DNA of 64,000 bases from Paraflavitalea devenefica. GTDB taxonomy: Bacteria > Bacteroidota > Bacteroidia > Chitinophagales > Chitinophagaceae. This document shows positions 53,195 to 62,529 of the stretch, one piece after another; the first letter of the stretch is position 1; the number at the start of each line of letters is the position of its first letter. The position numbers and the translations under genes were made by a program. The notes under the pieces are model-generated. The model worked only from the letters and a program-made list of their open reading frames with translations. It did not search any database and was not told the origin of the DNA. The stretch lies in NCBI RefSeq assembly GCF_011759375.1, contig NZ_JAARML010000002.1, positions 620,001 through 684,000 of the forward strand, written 5' to 3'.

Positions 53195-55849
53195 CTATTG
53201 CCGTTCAGTCTTCAATATTTTCATCAGTTCCGCTAATTGTTGTTCCAGCTTTTCAATCTTCCTGTTCTGCGCTTCAATCAACTGCTGTTGTTCCTGCATG
53301 CCTTTCACCAGGGGTACTACAAAGGCATCATAGCTCAGGCTGTAATGGTCTTTATCTGTTTTTGGTTTTATAATTCCGCTGAAATCATATCCGCTATTCA
53401 TAGCGGCCTGCTCTACTTCCTGGGCCAGGAAACCACTGCGCCGGATCTGGCTGGCTGCCTCATAGGCTGCCTGGGTTTCCGGGGTAATGCCGGTTGCCGG
53501 CAGCGCATCAAACCGCTTCACATCAAAATGGTAGCTTACCGGTCGCAACTGCATAATAAAATCAAGTCCTTTTACGTCTTCCTGTATACCAAACTTGAAG
53601 CGCATATCGGAAGGAGTGGTAAAGGGCACCTGTCCTTCAATCACCGTAACGGCCGCATTGCCGATACGTACTTTATTGGAGGCATCCACGATAGCGCCAT
53701 TACCAAGGGCGGTGGCATTGGTGAAAGAAGAGCCTGCTGCCACTCCCGCACGATAACCTACGGCTGTATTATTACTGCCGGTAGTGTTACCGGTAAGGGA
53801 TTCATAACCCACCGCTACATTACGCGATCCTGTGGAATTCCAGGGTAATGCCCAAAAACCTATGGCTGTATTTTCTTCTCCCGACGTATTGGTTCGCAAA
53901 GACACCATGCCAATAGCTGTATTGAAAGAACCATTTTCATTGGCATTCATGGATTCGGTGCCAATGGCTGTATTGTATTGGGCAGAAGTGCTATTGACCA
54001 ATGCATGCTGGCCTACAGCGGTGTTGTAGGAACCACTGGTATTGTTATGCAGGGCCCAAATGCCAAGGGCGGTATTGTTGGTGCCGTTATAATTATTATA
54101 CAGTACCTGGTAACCTACGGCTGTATTGGCACTTCCCAGGAAATTATAATGAAGGGCCTGATAGCCAATGCCGGTATTGACATACCCTTTATTGGCCCTC
54201 AGCGCTTCAAAGCCATTCGCGGTATTATAAGCGCCTGCCTGGTTTTCATACAAGGCGCGGTAGCCGGTTCCTGTATTTCCCTCACCGCCTTCATTGCTGT
54301 ATAAAGCCTGGTAACCGATGGCGGTACTGCCATTACTGGCCGTATTGGAATAAAGCGCCTGGTATCCGGTGGCTACATTATCCGATCCGGTGATATTGGA
54401 GTATAATGACTGGAAACCACTACTCACATTATGGCTTCCTGATGCATTGTATCCCAAGGCCAAAAAACCGGTTGCCGTATTCTCACTGCCGGTGGTATTG
54501 GACCTTAAAGTCATGGCGCCAATGGCCGTATTAAGCATGCCGGTAGTCGTGTTGTTTAATGACTGCCAGCCTATGCCTGTATTATAAGCGCCCGTAGTAT
54601 TTTCGCGTAATGCGTATCCTCCCACAGCCGTATTGTGCATGCCCCCATTGGAATGCAAGGCTTCTATTCCTACGGCGGTACATTCGCCGCCGCCATTGTA
54701 CAATGCCCGGTAGCCCATGGCTGTACTGGTGAATCCTCCATGATAAAGCGCTTCATATCCCATAGCTGTATTCGCACTCCCGGTATTGGCGTATAAAGAT
54801 TTATAACCATTGGCAGTATTACGTTGTCCCTCGCTGTTGAAGCGCAATGACTGATAGCCGGTAGCTGTATTGCCTTCGCCACTGATATCTTCACGCAAGG
54901 CCTCGTATCCCAAAGCCGTGCTGCCATTGCCGGTGGTATTCGAATGCAGCGCCTGGTATCCCAACACTACATTTTCAGAGCCTGTAGTATTTTGATAAAG
55001 TGACTGGTAGCCGGAAGCAGTATTGCGGTTGCCCGTGGTATTAGTGTAAAGAGATTGATATCCATTCGCCGTATTCATCACCCCTGTAGTATTGGTATAC
55101 AGCGATGCGGCGCCCAGGGCTGTGTTCCACGTGCCGGTAGTATTCCGGTACAGCGAGATATGACCAATGCCGGTATTGTTATAGCCGCCTGTATTATCAT
55201 GCAGGGCGTCGCCGCCAATGGCGGTATTGTGAAAACCAGTGAGGTTATGGTATAAGCTGGCCTGGCCCATCGCTGTATTGGCAGCGCCTTCTGTATTGGA
55301 GAACAGGGATAGAAAACCAGAGGCTGTATTGGAAAAACCGGTGGTATTGTTCTCCAGCGCCTTATTACCCAGTGCAGTATTGTTACTACCGGTAGTCATG
55401 GACTTGCCGGCAATAAGTCCCCAGGCCACATTATTCGTGGCGGGGTGAATGTACCCGGAAGGCAGGTTGTTGACGCGGATGCGCAAAGGCACATTATCAA
55501 GGGTACCTAAAAAATTAGCACTATCGGTGCCACTGTTGCCATTTAACAGCCAGGCATCGGTGGCCGCCAATGCTGCTGCTGAAGTGGCCATACTTTGCCA
55601 TTGCCTACCGGTATGGTACCAGAAGGAGTGGGTAGTGGTATCATATACCAGCAGGCCCTGTGTAGGCGGGATCAGTTTGCGGGCTGCTGAACTCATGCGG
55701 GGAATGAGCACCCCTTTATTGCCCGATTTAATATCCAGTATGGCATTGGCGTTGGGCAGTGAACCATCTGCATTGATAGCAAGATTCTGGGCATAGCCCT
55801 GCTGCAGCAGCATTAACAAGACGATGGCCATCAAATATTTCTTTTTCAT
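53195..55849 (-). CDS. Giant repeat fibre protein with S74 chaperone domain (copy 3 of operon)
   Basis: The product has 884 residues. A signal peptide (LLMLLQQGYAQ) is followed by an N-terminal domain (about 20-155; NAILDIKSGNKGVLIPRM, GLLVYDTTTHSFWYHTG). About 33 head-like repeats of 17 residues come next, with consensus NTAxGxxxLxxNTTGxx (about 155-715). The C-terminal peptidase-S74 intramolecular chaperone has the conserved Ser-Asp start (PSDMRFK, about 745) and RRSGFLAQEVEQAA, then a coiled coil (NRKIEKLEQQLAELMKIL). S74 domains assemble trimeric fibres and may cut themselves off. The repeats resemble YadA-type adhesin heads. A surface fibre is inferred; no T9SS domain is present. Confidence 0.85.
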   Translation of the reverse strand: MKKKYLMAIVLLMLLQQGYAQNLAINADGSLPNANAILDIKSGNKGVLIPRMSSAARKLIPPTQGLLVYDTTTHSFWYHTGRQWQSMATSAAALAATDAWLLNGNSGTDSANFLGTLDNVPLRIRVNNLPSGYIHPATNNVAWGLIAGKSMTTGSNNTALGNKALENNTTGFSNTASGFLSLFSNTEGAANTAMGQASLYHNLTGFHNTAIGGDALHDNTGGYNNTGIGHISLYRNTTGTWNTALGAASLYTNTTGVMNTANGYQSLYTNTTGNRNTASGYQSLYQNTTGSENVVLGYQALHSNTTGNGSTALGYEALREDISGEGNTATGYQSLRFNSEGQRNTANGYKSLYANTGSANTAMGYEALYHGGFTSTAMGYRALYNGGGECTAVGIEALHSNGGMHNTAVGGYALRENTTGAYNTGIGWQSLNNTTTGMLNTAIGAMTLRSNTTGSENTATGFLALGYNASGSHNVSSGFQSLYSNITGSDNVATGYQALYSNTASNGSTAIGYQALYSNEGGEGNTGTGYRALYENQAGAYNTANGFEALRANKGYVNTGIGYQALHYNFLGSANTAVGYQVLYNNYNGTNNTALGIWALHNNTSGSYNTAVGQHALVNSTSAQYNTAIGTESMNANENGSFNTAIGMVSLRTNTSGEENTAIGFWALPWNSTGSRNVAVGYESLTGNTTGSNNTAVGYRAGVAAGSSFTNATALGNGAIVDASNKVRIGNAAVTVIEGQVPFTTPSDMRFKFGIQEDVKGLDFIMQLRPVSYHFDVKRFDALPATGITPETQAAYEAASQIRRSGFLAQEVEQAAMNSGYDFSGIIKPKTDKDHYSLSYDAFVVPLVKGMQEQQQLIEAQNRKIEKLEQQLAELMKILKTERQ

Positions 55850-55868
55850 ACGATCAGTATATTAGGCT

Positions 55869-56942
55869 TTATTCTTTAATGATTTTTACAGCACCGGCAT
55901 CCATGCCTTCAAAAGCCAGGTGATAATTGCCGGCAGCATAGCGTTGTACATTCCATTCAATGGTATTCGTGCCTGCGCTGCACACCACTTTTCTGCGCTC
56001 CACTACCTGGCCCGACTGATCAACCAGGAGCAATACAACCTCCTGCTTACTGCTTACAGGTAGCACCACCGTCAGCTTGTCGCGCACAGGATTGGGATAT
56101 ACCTGCACTGTGTTGGTGCTGCTTCCTTTCAATCCTTGCGGCTTGCTGCCGGCCAGCGTGTAGCGATGCAATTGACCAAGCCTATTTTTAGTAAGCCAGT
56201 TATAGGAAGTATTGCTATTGTCTTTGCCGCTTACCTTCCAGCCATATCCATCAGAAGAGAAAAGTGTAAGCTCGGCTTCATTGCCGGAAAGCTCTGCATC
56301 CAGGTAATGGAACTGCAGGGTGGCATCCAGGTTTTGATTAAAGGCAGGCGCAATATCAAAATACCGTGCCGTAGCGGCAGCTCCGGCAGTGTGCAAAGGC
56401 GATTCATGCCCACGGGTGATCAGGGTGGTGCCCAGGTTGGCCGTGCTGGTGATGGATACGCCGATATTGCCCGGGTTGACCCCATTGGGCGATTGCAGTA
56501 CGGCTGTCCTGGTAACAGTGCCTCCGGGCTTTCCCATGATCCTGCTTTCATTGCTTTCCCCGGTGATATTGCCCGAGTTGCCCAGGTCGAGCGTATAGCG
56601 GTCCAGTTGCAGGTTGCCCTTATGCAGGGCAATATTGCCGGTAATCTGTATGTTATTGGTCAATTGAACATCCCGGTGGATAGTGAGCTGATGAAAGGAC
56701 GTTTTACTGGCGCCGCCAATAGTAACAGGTAGTGCGCTGGTGCTATCGGTAAAGACCACTGTACTGTTGGCGGCTTTAAAATAACCATTGTTACTAAATC
56801 CGAGGTTGTGGAATACCAATTGGGGCGAACCGCTGGCTACTATATGGAGCCCCGGTGATACCCTTACCTGTTGCGCGCCGGCGCACAATGCCCCGCATAA
56901 CAGAAGCAGGAGCAGGCTGTAGCATATTTGTATTGGTCTCAT
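55869..56942 (-). CDS. T9SS-sorted secreted protein, part of the fibre operon
   Basis: The product has 357 residues with a signal peptide (YSLLLLLLCGALCAGAQ). The beta-rich body has a strand-turn pattern (LTNNIQITGNIALHKGNLQLDRYTLDLGNSG) suggesting a beta-helix or jelly-roll. The last 75 or so residues are a type A T9SS sorting domain (VQVYPNPVRDKLTVVLP, VLLLVDQSGQVVERR, AAGNYHLAFEG, KIIKE), which directs export across the outer membrane. It lies between fibre genes, 19-23 bases from each, so co-expression is certain from spacing alone. It may anchor or cap the fibres (inference). Confidence 0.85.
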   Translation of the reverse strand: MRPIQICYSLLLLLLCGALCAGAQQVRVSPGLHIVASGSPQLVFHNLGFSNNGYFKAANSTVVFTDSTSALPVTIGGASKTSFHQLTIHRDVQLTNNIQITGNIALHKGNLQLDRYTLDLGNSGNITGESNESRIMGKPGGTVTRTAVLQSPNGVNPGNIGVSITSTANLGTTLITRGHESPLHTAGAAATARYFDIAPAFNQNLDATLQFHYLDAELSGNEAELTLFSSDGYGWKVSGKDNSNTSYNWLTKNRLGQLHRYTLAGSKPQGLKGSSTNTVQVYPNPVRDKLTVVLPVSSKQEVVLLLVDQSGQVVERRKVVCSAGTNTIEWNVQRYAAGNYHLAFEGMDAGAVKIIKE

Positions 56943-56965
56943 TGTAATAATATTGAATGATTAAT

Positions 56966-59356
56966 TTATTTAGATGTCTTCAACAATTGGATCAGTTCGG
57001 CTACCTGTTTTTCTAACTGGGCTATCTTCCTGCCCTGGTCGTTATTGGCAGCTTTTTCTTCCAGCCGGGTGATCTTTGCCTGCAGTTGTTCTATAATAGC
57101 CTGCTGTTCCTGCATGCCTTTTACCAGGGGCACTACAAACGCATCATAGCTGAGGCTGTAATGATCGTTACTTGTTTTAGGCGTAATAATGCCGCTAAAA
57201 TCATATCCGCTGGTCTTCGCCGCTTTTTCTACTTCCTGGGCAATGAACCCGCTGCGGCGGATCTGGCTGGCTTCGTCGTAAGAGGCTTGCATATTGGTGA
57301 AAGTGGATTCTCCGTTGCGGGCATCAAATCGTTTTACATCAAACTGGTAGGTCACCGGATGCAGTTGCAGGATAAAATCAAGTCCCTTCACATCATCCTG
57401 TACCTTGAACTTAAACCGCCCGTCGGAAGGAGTGGTAAAAGGGACCTGACCTTCAATGACGGTAACGGCTGCATTGCCAATGCGTACTTTGTTGGAAGCA
57501 TCCACTTTAGCGCCATTGCCGATGGCGGTGGAATTGGAAATAAAAGCAGATAATATGCCTGACTCATACCCGATAGCGGTATTATAACTTCCCAGGCTAT
57601 TGCCAGAGATGGCCTTTGCGCCAATGGCTGTATTATAATTTCCAAAATTGAATATTAATGTCTGGTAACCATGGCCTGTATTATAATTGCCGAAACTACC
57701 GACGCCCATAGAGCTGGCGCCAAAAGCGGAGTTGTATTCACCATTTATATTATTGAAAAGGGCAGATGCACCGGCGGCCGTATTTCCTTTCCCTGTTTCA
57801 TGCACCATCATGGCATTACTGCCAATGGCTGTATTGGAATCACTGGTATTGTTCGACAGTGTCTGACTGCCAATGGCTACATTATTATTCCCACTGCCTT
57901 GTTGCATGGCATAGGCGCCTACGGCTGTATTACTGCCGCCGGTACTATTGGAGTTAAGTGTTTCCCTGCCTATTGCCACATTGCCGGAGCCTGTGGTATT
58001 GCTTATTAATGCAGCGAACCCTGCCGCGGTATTACTGCTGCCAAGCGTATTGTTGGTTAAAGAAAACGTACCAGTCGCTGTATTGTAAGAGCCTTGCGTA
58101 GTGGCTACCATACTACTGTATCCAACAGCCGTATTGTAATTAGCAAACGTACTGGCCTGCAATGCCATACCGCCCACGGCTGTATTGTTCCCGCCAATGT
58201 TTTGCTGCAAGGTATTTGCACCAATGCCGGTATTGTAACTGCCATTGCCATGCTGTAAGGCAAAAAGACCAATGGCAACATTGCCGGCGCCGCCATTGTT
58301 CGACATTGCTTCATATCCCATAGCGGTATTGGCAAAACTGCCATTGAGCTGCAATGCCTTGTAGCCATTGGCTGTATTGGATCCCCCCTGTATGTTTTCC
58401 TGCAATGCCTGGTAACCCGTAGCGGTATTGCCTTCCCCGGTGGTATTGGCATACAGCGCCTGATAGCCGATGGCAGTGCTGTTATGCCCCGTAGTATTAG
58501 AATACAGCGCCTGGTATCCATACACTACATGCTCCGATCCGGTCGTATTCTGGTAAAGCGACTGATAACCGCCGGTTGTATTCCTGGCGCCTGTAGTATT
58601 GGTGTAAAGAGAGCCCGCACCAAGAGCTGTATTCCACCTGCCGGTGGTATTGCGGTACAAGGATATATGACCGATACCGGTATTATTATAACCGCCGGTA
58701 TTATCATGCAGGGCATCACCTCCAATAGCGGTATTGTGAAACCCATTCAGGTTGTTGTACAAACTGGCTTTGCCCACCGCCGTATTGGCTATACCTTCTG
58801 TATTGGAAAACAAGGATAGAAAACCGGTGGCCGTATTGGAAAAGCCGGTGGTGGTATTTTCAAGCGACTTATTGCCCAGTGCAGTATTATTAATACCAGT
58901 AGTAATGGACTTGCCGGCAACATACCCCCAGGCCACATTATTAGTAGTGGGATGAATATACCCGGAAGGCAGGTTATTCACGCGAATGCGCAGGGGAACA
59001 TTATCCAGGGTGCCTAAAAAATGGGTGCTGTCGGTACCGCTGTTGCCATTCAACAGCCAGGCATCGGCGGTGGCCAATGCTGCTGCCGATGTGGCAATGC
59101 TTTGCCATTGCACACCGGTATGGTACCAGAAGGAGTGGGTAGTGGTATCATACACCAGAAGTCCCTGTGTGGGAGGGATGAGCTTACGGGCTGTGGTGCT
59201 CATACGGGGGATCAGTACTCCCTTATTGCCCGATTTAATATCCAGTATGGCATTGGCGTTGGGTAATGAGCCGTCTGCATTGATGGCAAGGTTTTGTGAC
59301 AGGCCCTGCTGTAACAGCATAAGCCAGATTATCGTGAAGAGGTATACCTTTTTCAT
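56966..59356 (-). CDS. Giant repeat fibre protein with S74 chaperone domain (copy 2 of operon)
   Basis: The product has 796 residues and the same order as its paralogues: signal peptide (LLQQGLSQ), nearly identical N-terminal domain, and about 27 repeats of mostly 17 residues, some trimmed to 15-16 (NTAMGYEAMSNNGGAG). The S74 domain (PSDGRFKFKVQDDVKG, RRSGFIAQEVEKAA) follows. The coiled coil is longer than in copy 3 (IIEQLQAKITRLEEKAANNDQGRKIAQLEKQVAELIQLL). The middle repeats differ from the other copies more than the ends do. No sorting signal other than the signal peptide is seen. Confidence 0.85.
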   Translation of the reverse strand: MKKVYLFTIIWLMLLQQGLSQNLAINADGSLPNANAILDIKSGNKGVLIPRMSTTARKLIPPTQGLLVYDTTTHSFWYHTGVQWQSIATSAAALATADAWLLNGNSGTDSTHFLGTLDNVPLRIRVNNLPSGYIHPTTNNVAWGYVAGKSITTGINNTALGNKSLENTTTGFSNTATGFLSLFSNTEGIANTAVGKASLYNNLNGFHNTAIGGDALHDNTGGYNNTGIGHISLYRNTTGRWNTALGAGSLYTNTTGARNTTGGYQSLYQNTTGSEHVVYGYQALYSNTTGHNSTAIGYQALYANTTGEGNTATGYQALQENIQGGSNTANGYKALQLNGSFANTAMGYEAMSNNGGAGNVAIGLFALQHGNGSYNTGIGANTLQQNIGGNNTAVGGMALQASTFANYNTAVGYSSMVATTQGSYNTATGTFSLTNNTLGSSNTAAGFAALISNTTGSGNVAIGRETLNSNSTGGSNTAVGAYAMQQGSGNNNVAIGSQTLSNNTSDSNTAIGSNAMMVHETGKGNTAAGASALFNNINGEYNSAFGASSMGVGSFGNYNTGHGYQTLIFNFGNYNTAIGAKAISGNSLGSYNTAIGYESGILSAFISNSTAIGNGAKVDASNKVRIGNAAVTVIEGQVPFTTPSDGRFKFKVQDDVKGLDFILQLHPVTYQFDVKRFDARNGESTFTNMQASYDEASQIRRSGFIAQEVEKAAKTSGYDFSGIITPKTSNDHYSLSYDAFVVPLVKGMQEQQAIIEQLQAKITRLEEKAANNDQGRKIAQLEKQVAELIQLLKTSK

Positions 59357-59385
59357 TGACCAGTTATTAATTGGTGAGCTAATAA

Positions 59386-62187
59386 TTATTTGGCTGTCTT
59401 CAGCAATTGCAGCAGTTCAGCTACCTGTCTTTCCAGTTGTGCTATCTTTTGGTTTTGCACATCATTCTCCTTCTTTTGCTGTTCAATGACCTTTTGTTGT
59501 TCCTGTACAGCTTTTACGAGGGGTACTACAAATGCATCATAACTGAGGCTGTAATGTTCCTGTGCTGTTTTGGGTTTTATAATACCGCTGAAGTCATAAT
59601 CACTGGCAATAGCTGCCTGTTCAACTTCCTGGGCCAGGAAACCACTGCGCCTGATTTGGCTGGCTGCCTCATAAGCTGCCTGGTTTTCCGGGGTAATACT
59701 GGCTGTCTGCAGCGCATCAAACCGCTTTACGTCAAAATGGTAGCTTACGGGGCGCAACTGCATAATAAAATCGAGTCCTTTCACATCTTCCCGGATGCCG
59801 AACTTGAAACGCATGTCGGATGGGGTGGTAAAGGGCACCTGCCCTTCAATCACGGTAACGGCCGCATTGCCGATGCGTACTTTGTTGGAAGCATTTACAA
59901 TGGCGCCGGCGCCAATAGCGGTGGCATTGGTGAGTACAGTATTACTGGGTACACCTGCCTGGTAGCCGATTGCCGTATTATAACTACCTGAGCCTTGAAA
60001 AACATTGCCGAGCAGGGTTTCGTTACCAACGGCGGTATTGCGATAGCCTGTAGAATTGAACCCTAAAGCCATGAAGCCTACTGCTGTATTTTCACCTCCT
60101 GAAGTAGTGCCCCATAGCGCCATGCTACCCATGGCGGTATTAAAGGATCCCGTTGAATTGGTCATTAATGCTTGCCAGCCGGTTCCGGTATTATATTCAG
60201 CTTCCGTATTGCCGAATAGGGCGTTAGAGCCAATCGCCGTATTTTTCGAGCCTGTAGTATTATGCTGTATGGCGTCGAAGCCAAGGGCTGTATTCTCGGT
60301 GCCTGTGGAATTGAAGTACAGCGACTGGAACCCCATAGCTGTATTGGCATTCCCGGTAATATTTTTTTGTAGCGACGTGTAACCGGTGGCTGTATTGCCA
60401 AATCCTTGATTGGTACGTAAGGTCATACTTCCTTGTGCTGTGTTGTACGAGCCTGTCGACGCTTCAGCCATTGATTGATAACCTATGGCAGTGTTGCCTT
60501 CACTGACAGTATTTTTATACAAAGCCTGGTAACCGACGGCCGTACTGCTTTTAGCAGTCGTGTTTGAAAACATAGCCCCATATCCAATGGCCACATTTTC
60601 CGATCCGGTGGTGTTGGAAAACATAGCCTGATAACCTGAAGCAGTATTCTGTTCTCCGGAAATATTAGACCCCAATGCCTGAGCACCATTGGCTGTATTC
60701 TTTTTGCCAATCGTATTATATTGTAAGGCCTGTGCTCCCATAGCTGCGTTGTCACTGCCGAGGGTATTAAACTGCAGGGCGTATATACCAATCCCGGTAT
60801 TATTTTCTCCCGAAATATTGGCATACAGCGCGCCTCCGCCAAACGCCGTATTATGGTCACCGGTTGTATTGGAATACAAGGCTGTTATCCCGCTGGCTGT
60901 ATTGGCCTGTCCGGTTGTGTTGGAGAAAAGCGAATAAATGCCGGTGGCTGTATTAAAGTGTCCCCTGTCATTGGAATGCAGGGCATGCAGCCCCAGCGCA
61001 GTATTTTGTTGCCCGTCGGTATTGGTCTGCATAGCCCCGGTGCCGATGGCGGTATTGCTGTGGCCTATCGAATTGTTGTAAAGCGCCCGGTAACCGTTGG
61101 CGGTATTGTCAACCCCTGTTGTATTGGCCCACAAAGAGAAAGCCCCATGAGCTGTATTGCTGCTACCACTCTCATTGGCCTGTAAAGATTGATGCCCGGT
61201 AGCTGTATTATTGCTGCCGGTAGTATTGGCCTGCAAAGACCGGAAGCCGGTGGCAGTGCTGTTATTACCCATCGTATTGGCATACAGTGCCTGGTATCCT
61301 GTAGCGGTGCTGCCGCTGCCAGTGGTATTCGAATACAGTGTCTGGTAACCATTGGCCACATTCTCCGATCCGGTGGTATTCTGGTAAAGTGATTGATAAC
61401 CGCTAGCTGTATTCCTGGCGCCTGTCGTGTTGGTGTACAAAGAACCTGCACCCAGGGCTGCATTCCTGTTGCCGGTAGTATTTCGGTACAGGGATATATG
61501 CCCAATGCCGGTATTGTTGTAGCCGCCGGTATTATCATGCAGGGCATCGCCACCAATGGCCGTATTGTGAAACCCATTCAGGTTATTATATAAGCTGGCC
61601 TTACCCACGGCAGTATTGGCTGTACCTTCTGTATTGGAAAACAAGGATAGAAAACCGGTGGCCGTATTGGAAAAGCCGGTGGTATTGTTTTCAAGCGACT
61701 TATTGCCCAGCGCCGTATTATTAATACCGGTAGTAAGGGATTTGCCGGCAATATATCCCCAGGCCACATTATTCGTGGTAGGGTGAATATACCCGGAAGG
61801 CAGGTTATTCACGCGGATACGCAAAGGAACATTGTCCAGGGTTCCTAAAAAGTTGGTGCTGTCGGTGCCGCTGTTGCCATTTAACAGCCAGGCATCGGTG
61901 GCAGCCAATGCTGCTGCTGAAGTGGCAATGCTTTGCCATTGCACACCGGTATGGTACCAGAAGGAGTGGGTGGTAGTATCATACACCAGCAGGCCTTGTG
62001 TAGGCGGGATCAGTTGGCGGGCTGTGGTGCTCATGCGGGGAATGAGCACCCCTTTATTGCCCGATTTAATATCCAGTATGGCATTCGCGTTGGGCAGCGA
62101 TCCATCTGCATTAATAGCAAGATTCTGGGCATAGCCCTGCTGTAGCAGCATTAGCCATACTAATGCGCACCCTACAATTTTTTTCAT
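59386..62187 (-). CDS. Giant repeat fibre protein with S74 chaperone domain (copy 1, first gene of operon)
   Basis: The product has 933 residues, the longest copy, with about 35 repeats of NTAxGxxxLxxNTTGxx between the conserved N-terminal domain and the S74 domain (PSDMRFKFGIREDVKG, RRSGFLAQEVEQAA). It ends in a coiled coil (VIEQQKKENDVQNQKIAQLERQVAELLQLL). It starts the four-gene operon, 29 bases before copy 2. The S74 domain is closer to copy 3 than to copy 2. I found no consensus promoter in the 342 bases upstream. Confidence 0.85.
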   Translation of the reverse strand: MKKIVGCALVWLMLLQQGYAQNLAINADGSLPNANAILDIKSGNKGVLIPRMSTTARQLIPPTQGLLVYDTTTHSFWYHTGVQWQSIATSAAALAATDAWLLNGNSGTDSTNFLGTLDNVPLRIRVNNLPSGYIHPTTNNVAWGYIAGKSLTTGINNTALGNKSLENNTTGFSNTATGFLSLFSNTEGTANTAVGKASLYNNLNGFHNTAIGGDALHDNTGGYNNTGIGHISLYRNTTGNRNAALGAGSLYTNTTGARNTASGYQSLYQNTTGSENVANGYQTLYSNTTGSGSTATGYQALYANTMGNNSTATGFRSLQANTTGSNNTATGHQSLQANESGSSNTAHGAFSLWANTTGVDNTANGYRALYNNSIGHSNTAIGTGAMQTNTDGQQNTALGLHALHSNDRGHFNTATGIYSLFSNTTGQANTASGITALYSNTTGDHNTAFGGGALYANISGENNTGIGIYALQFNTLGSDNAAMGAQALQYNTIGKKNTANGAQALGSNISGEQNTASGYQAMFSNTTGSENVAIGYGAMFSNTTAKSSTAVGYQALYKNTVSEGNTAIGYQSMAEASTGSYNTAQGSMTLRTNQGFGNTATGYTSLQKNITGNANTAMGFQSLYFNSTGTENTALGFDAIQHNTTGSKNTAIGSNALFGNTEAEYNTGTGWQALMTNSTGSFNTAMGSMALWGTTSGGENTAVGFMALGFNSTGYRNTAVGNETLLGNVFQGSGSYNTAIGYQAGVPSNTVLTNATAIGAGAIVNASNKVRIGNAAVTVIEGQVPFTTPSDMRFKFGIREDVKGLDFIMQLRPVSYHFDVKRFDALQTASITPENQAAYEAASQIRRSGFLAQEVEQAAIASDYDFSGIIKPKTAQEHYSLSYDAFVVPLVKAVQEQQKVIEQQKKENDVQNQKIAQLERQVAELLQLLKTAK

Positions 62188-62529
62188 AGACCAGTTTGTT
62201 TAGCGTTTGTGATTAGATTTTGATTGCCGATGTGGGTAAGGACCATGCAGTATGGGCATGAAAGTCCTTCATGAGGAAACTGGTTATTTCGGTAAATGCA
62301 GTTGTAACAGGGCACAGTGTTGCCCTACGTATACGGGCATATACACAAGCGGGTACCTGAGCAGTCGCGGCAGTAATGAAAATGGGTAGCGGTTTAACGT
62401 GCTATATTCAGTGGGTAGGAGATGGTTTGAGGGGAATGGGTAATAAAAGTATCTAATTTTCTTTATAAAGTAAATCGTATAAATACGCTAATTTATAGCG
62501 AGTTGTAGAATTTGATTCACGACTTCCGC
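62188..62529. other. 342-base gene-free stretch upstream of the fibre operon
   Basis: This must contain the promoter of the fibre operon. Visible items are a small hairpin (GGGCA..TGCCC, about 62316-62332) and CGCTA-ATTTA-TAGCG (62486-62500) at the 3' side of the PolX gene. I saw no TAnnTTTG box on the minus strand and no gene. Confidence 0.5.

Noticed and set aside
53700..62000. Regular 51-base spacing that could suggest a CRISPR or satellite array
   Set aside because: The repeats stay in frame and encode NTAxGxxxLxxNTTG units inside three long open frames; there are no unique spacers and no cas genes.
53237..62145. Many plus-strand open frames of 60-200 codons across the fibre operon
   Set aside because: They mirror the repeats of the minus-strand genes, have repetitive low-quality sequence and no start context or known domains.
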